A stretch of 64,000 nt of DNA, taken from the NCBI RefSeq assembly GCF_000967865.1, contig NZ_JXRU01000032.1:62001-126000 (forward strand), written 5' to 3'. A program made the position numbers and the translations under genes. Shown in pieces: positions 61,001 through 64,000 of the stretch. The DNA is from Microbacterium sp. SA39 (GTDB lineage Bacteria > Actinomycetota > Actinomycetes > Actinomycetales > Microbacteriaceae). How positions within the stretch are numbered: position 1 is the stretch's first letter; the number at the start of each line of letters is the position of its first letter. Under the pieces are notes generated by a model. It was not told where the DNA came from and searched no databases. It saw only the letters and a program-made list of their open reading frames with translations.

Positions 61001-62035
61001 ATGGCGCGCAAGAAGAAGATCGTCGACCTGGATCGTGACAACGGCATCGCGCCCGGCCTCGTCGCGAAGACCAAGAAGCGCCTGGTCATCGCCGGCGGGC
61101 GTTCGCATCCCGCGCTGACCGCGGCCGTCGCGGAGTCCCTCGGGACCGAGATCGCGCCGACCGAGCATCGTACCTTCGCCTCGGGTGAGATCTACGCGCG
61201 GTTCGAGGTCTCGATCCGAGGCTGCGACCTCTTCCTGTTCCAGACGTTCGGCGAGCCGGTGAACGAGTGGCTCATGGAGACGCTCATCATGATCGACGCC
61301 GCCAAGCGTGCGTCGGCGAAGCGCATCACCGTCGTCGCCCCGTACTATCCCTATTCGCGTCAGGACAAGAAGGGCCGCGGCCGCGAGCCGATCAGCGCCC
61401 GTCTCGTCGCCGACCTGCTGAAGACCGCAGGGGCCGACCGCGTGATGAGCGTCGATCTTCACGCCGCGCAGATCCAGGGGTTCTTCGACGGTCCCGTCGA
61501 CCACCTGTTCGCGAAGCCGGTGCTGCTCGAGCACTTCCAGCGCACCCTCAGCCCCGCCGACCGTGAGATCCTCACCGTCGTCTCGCCCGACATGGGCCGC
61601 GTGCGCGTGGCCGACACCTGGTCGGACAGCCTCGGCGCCCCGCTCGCGATCATCCACAAGCGGCGCGACCCGAAGGTCGCCAATCAGGTCTCCGTGCACG
61701 AGATCGTCGGCACCGTCGAAGGACGCACCTGCCTGCTCGTCGACGACATGATCGACACGGGTGGCACGATCGTGAAGGCCGCGCAGGCACTCAAGGCGGC
61801 CGGAGCGCACCGCGTCATCGTGGCGGCCACGCACGCGATCTTCAGCGACCCGGCGCACGAGCGCCTGCAGGACGAGTCGATCGACGAGGTCGTCGTCACC
61901 GACACGATCCCGCTCACCGAATCTCGCCGGTGGGATCGGCTCACGATCCTGCCGATCGCGCCGCTGCTCGCCCGCGCGGTGCACGAGGTCTTCGAAGACG
62001 GTTCGGTTACGAGCATGTTCGGCGGCGACGCGTAA
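61001..62035 (+). CDS. prs: Ribose-phosphate pyrophosphokinase
   Basis: 344 aa. SGEIYARFEVSIRGCDLFLF, PYYPYSRQDKKGRGREPISA, the metal-binding VMSVDLHAAQIQGFFDGPVD and the PRPP loop CLLVDDMIDTGGTIV are all present. Makes PRPP from ribose 5-phosphate and ATP. About 20-25 residues longer at the N-terminus than typical enzymes (basic MARKKKIVDL). The ATG is 7 nt after the glmU stop TAG, the usual glmU-prs arrangement. Confidence 0.96.
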   Translation: MARKKKIVDLDRDNGIAPGLVAKTKKRLVIAGGRSHPALTAAVAESLGTEIAPTEHRTFASGEIYARFEVSIRGCDLFLFQTFGEPVNEWLMETLIMIDAAKRASAKRITVVAPYYPYSRQDKKGRGREPISARLVADLLKTAGADRVMSVDLHAAQIQGFFDGPVDHLFAKPVLLEHFQRTLSPADREILTVVSPDMGRVRVADTWSDSLGAPLAIIHKRRDPKVANQVSVHEIVGTVEGRTCLLVDDMIDTGGTIVKAAQALKAAGAHRVIVAATHAIFSDPAHERLQDESIDEVVVTDTIPLTESRRWDRLTILPIAPLLARAVHEVFEDGSVTSMFGGDA

Positions 62036-62093
62036 TCCAGCGCGACGGCACAGCCCGTGCATAGGCCTTTTCCCTACGTTCGATTCAGCGGCA

Positions 62094-62099
62094 TACAGT
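62094..62099 (+). promoter_or_regulatory. Possible -10 element TACAGT of the flavinylation locus
   Basis: A TAnnnT hexamer 28 nt before ATG 62128, after which GGGAGGA serves as Shine-Dalgarno. No convincing -35 is seen at 17 bp. Confidence 0.35.
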
Positions 62100-62127
62100 C
62101 GCGTGACACCGAGCCGGGAGGACCATC

Positions 62128-62595
62128 ATGATCCGCACGACCGTACCGACCTCTGTCCACAAGGGAGCCGCCCTCATCGGCGTCGCGGGACTCCTCGTCC
62201 TCGCCGGCTGCTCCAGCACCCCTGACACCGCCGACGAGCCGACGAACAACGCCGACGGCGGCGCGGACTCCGAAGCCAGCGGCGGCGGTTCGGCTGCCAC
62301 GTACGAAGACGGCACCTACACCGCCGACGGCCAGTACCAGACCCCCGAGACGGTCGAGAAGATCTCGGTCACGCTCACACTCGCCGATGGCGTCGTGACC
62401 GACGTCGAGGTGACCGGTGACCCGCAGGCTCCAGAGTCCGAGCGGTACCAGGGCGAGTTCATCGACGGTATCGGCGACGTCGTCGAGGGCAAGCCGATCG
62501 ACGAGCTCGACGTCTCGCGCGTCGCTGGGTCGTCGCTCACCAGCGGCGGCTTCAACGAGGCCGTCGAAGCCATCAAGGAAGAGGCCGCCGCGTAG
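62128..62595 (+). CDS. FMN-binding domain lipoprotein
   Basis: 155 aa. Signal peptide with lipobox VLAGC, a linker rich in Ser/Gly/Asp (about 30-60), then an FMN_bind domain: YEDGTYTADGQYQTPETVEK, ISVTLTLADGVVTDVEVTG and VAGSSLTSGGFNEAVEAIKE. The Ser/Thr in AGSSLTSGG corresponds to the region flavinylated by ApbE in homologues (usual form SGAT[S/T]), though the motif is degenerate here. It is probably a surface electron carrier with covalent FMN, encoded beside its flavinyltransferase. Confidence 0.85.
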   Translation: MIRTTVPTSVHKGAALIGVAGLLVLAGCSSTPDTADEPTNNADGGADSEASGGGSAATYEDGTYTADGQYQTPETVEKISVTLTLADGVVTDVEVTGDPQAPESERYQGEFIDGIGDVVEGKPIDELDVSRVAGSSLTSGGFNEAVEAIKEEAAA

Positions 62596-62613
62596 GCGCC
62601 GACGGCTTCTGTC

Positions 62614-63501
62614 ATGGCGAGCTGGCGCTTCGACGCGATCGGAACGCACTGGGAGATCGAGTCCTCGGCCGTGCTGGACGAGCAGGATCGAGCGGCCGTC
62701 GTCGTCGAGATCGAGCGCTTCGACCGCGACTGGTCGCGATTCCGGACCGACTCGGGTGTCGCTCGTCTCGGGCGTGACGGGGGAGCGCTGCTCTCTCCCG
62801 ATGCGCAGCCGATGCTCGACGCCTACCGTGACCTCTCCGCAGCGACTGACGGTGCGGTGAACCCGCTCGTCGCCGACAGCCTCGCCGCCCTCGGATACGA
62901 CGCCGACTACTCACTCAGGGCGGGTGATCCGGTGCGGGCCCCTGCCGCCTGGGAGGACCGCGTGTCGTGGACGGATGCCGGGGTGACGGCATCCGTTCCC
63001 GCGCTTCTCGACGTCGGGGCACTGGGGAAGGGGCGCCTGGTCGACCGAGTCGTCGCCGTGCTGGCGGAGACGCCGGGCGACCTCGTCGTCGACGCCGGTG
63101 GCGACATGCGCGTGCGCGGTACGCCGGTGCGTGTGGCGCTCGAGCATCCGTACGATGCGGCCAAGGCCGTCGGGGTGGTGAGCGTGCAGGACGGCGCGCT
63201 GTGCGCCTCCGCCGTCAATCGCCGAGCCTGGGGGAACGGCCTGCATCACGTGCTCGACGCGCGCACCGGCATCCCCGTGCGCACGTGGGCCGCGACCTGG
63301 GCGCTCGCGCCCGACGCGATGAGAGCGGATGCCGTCGCGACCGCTCTCTTCTTCGACGGCGGCCCCGCACTCGCGGAGCAGTGGGGCGTCGAGTGGGTGC
63401 GCATGTCCACTGACGGTCGCGCGCAGCGGTCGCCCGGCTGCCCGGCCGAGCTGTTCGTCTCAGGGAGCGGGCGCGGATCGCGCCCCGCTGCACAGAACTA
63501 G
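62614..63501 (+). CDS. apbE: FAD:protein FMN transferase (ApbE/Ftp)
   Basis: 295 aa. MASWRFDAIGTHWEIESSAV, VARLGRDGGALLSP, VNPLVADSLAALGY, VPALLDVGALGKGRLVDRVV, VVDAGGDMRVRG and HHVLDARTGIPV (metal/FAD site) are typical of ApbE. It transfers FMN to a Ser/Thr of a target protein outside the membrane. No signal peptide is obvious here, so where it acts is uncertain. It follows the FMN_bind lipoprotein after 18 nt and precedes an RnfD-like gene. Confidence 0.9.
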   Translation: MASWRFDAIGTHWEIESSAVLDEQDRAAVVVEIERFDRDWSRFRTDSGVARLGRDGGALLSPDAQPMLDAYRDLSAATDGAVNPLVADSLAALGYDADYSLRAGDPVRAPAAWEDRVSWTDAGVTASVPALLDVGALGKGRLVDRVVAVLAETPGDLVVDAGGDMRVRGTPVRVALEHPYDAAKAVGVVSVQDGALCASAVNRRAWGNGLHHVLDARTGIPVRTWAATWALAPDAMRADAVATALFFDGGPALAEQWGVEWVRMSTDGRAQRSPGCPAELFVSGSGRGSRPAAQN

Positions 63502-63516
63502 GGAAGAGTGGAACAC

Positions 63517-64000
63517 GTGATCACGTCTCTCGCTGCCGCGCGCCAACGGGTGCTCGCCGTTCTCGGCTCGTTGTCGATGTACCGTCTGGTCCTGTTCGCC
63601 CTCGCAGCGCTCGCCGTCATCGCGTTCGTGCTCTCGCTCGCCGGGGTGATCGTCTCGCCGACGCCGCTGGAGCTGGTCGCCTCGTTCGTCGTGCTCGCGG
63701 TGGTGATCTCCGCCGTGGATGCCGCGGCGCAGCGCATCCTGCGCCTGCCCTGGCGCATCGAGTCGTCGCTGGTCACCGCGCTGATCCTGCTGTTCGTGCT
63801 CCGCCCCGGCGTCGAGCCTTCTGCGCTGATCGGTCTCGCCATCGCCGGAGCCCTCGCGAGCCTGTCGAAGTACCTGATCGCGTGGCGTGGGCGGCACATC
63901 CTCAACCCGGCGGCGTTCGGCGCCGCCGTGGTGTCGATCCTGGGGGCCTTCGGTGCGTTCGAATGGCTCGGCACCTCTTCCTCGTGGTGGATCGGCACGC
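63517..64000 (+). CDS. RnfD/NqrB-like membrane protein, 5' part only
   Basis: Open to the window edge, 161 codons visible. Several hydrophobic segments (YRLVLFALAALAVIAFVLSL, SVDAAAQRIL region) and the segment WRGRHILNPAAFGAAVVSIL match the RnfD/NqrB family, which carries flavin in electron transport complexes. GTG 63517 is preferred because GGGAAGAG lies 8 nt before it; GTG 63508 in the same frame is possible. With the lipoprotein and ApbE it forms an extracytoplasmic redox locus that continues beyond the window. Confidence 0.82.
   Translation, partial: MITSLAAARQRVLAVLGSLSMYRLVLFALAALAVIAFVLSLAGVIVSPTPLELVASFVVLAVVISAVDAAAQRILRLPWRIESSLVTALILLFVLRPGVEPSALIGLAIAGALASLSKYLIAWRGRHILNPAAFGAAVVSILGAFGAFEWLGTSSSWWIGT

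Overview
The window looks like ordinary chromosome of a high-GC actinobacterium, most likely Microbacteriaceae (Microbacterium or a close relative). This rests on the strong G/C third-position bias, the neighbourhoods rsmI beside a protein O-mannosyltransferase, metG-tatD, rsmA/ispE and glmU-prs, DUF222/HNH and extracytoplasmic flavinylation genes, and short intergenic repeats of a kind I associate with this family. Genus is an inference. I see no integrase, transposase, phage gene, CRISPR array or replication origin.

Layout. 1-12.1 kb: end of a Dabb-domain gene, then a leftward block (NYN/OST-HTH RNA-binding protein, Gfo/Idh/MocA oxidoreductase, quinone-oxidoreductase-like MDR protein, the large DEAH helicase HrpA), a rightward block (aldo/keto reductase, FMN reductase, YyaL-type thioredoxin-fold protein) and a leftward protein O-mannosyltransferase. 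12.1-21.3 kb: rsmI, a methyltransferase and a LacI regulator lead into a family-5 SBP/Dpp-type ABC importer ending in a GH1 beta-glucosidase, probably a beta-glucoside uptake operon. 21.3-30.3 kb: molybdopterin oxidoreductase, metG, tatD, a Phd/PIN toxin-antitoxin pair, MFS exporter, rsmA, aldo/keto reductase, ispE. 30.4-35.6 kb: LacI regulator plus a monosaccharide importer (MmsA/MmsB/ChvE type), with matching operators before the regulator and the transporter. 35.7-41.7 kb: DUF222/HNH nuclease with an SOS-like box, spermidine-synthase-like protein, ABC-F ATPase, CPA1 Na+/H+ antiporter. 41.7-48.3 kb: alpha-galactosidase divergent from a CUT1 sugar importer and its LacI regulator. 48.4-51.5 kb: methionine importer metQ/metNI. 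51.5-57.5 kb: SorC regulator divergent from a CUT1 importer, a sorbitol/xylitol-type dehydrogenase and a HAD phosphatase, probably for a polyol. 57.4-64 kb: RNA pseudouridine synthase, MarR, GNAT, tRNA-Gln, glmU, prs, and the start of a flavinylation locus (FMN-binding lipoprotein, ApbE, RnfD-like protein cut by the window edge).

Two themes stand out. First, about nineteen genes have a -10-like hexamer ending 6 or 7 nt before the start codon, so leaderless transcription appears common and fixes several starts. Second, small-scale DNA changes sit inside or between genes: a 33-bp repeat occurs twice in hrpA (once in frame, once supplying the stop codon), another short repeat is in frame inside an MFS gene, and a 27-bp duplication between the two Dpp-type permease genes creates a 20-codon bridging ORF that keeps ATGA coupling. 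The glmU start codon lies one nucleotide after the 3' end of tRNA-Gln.
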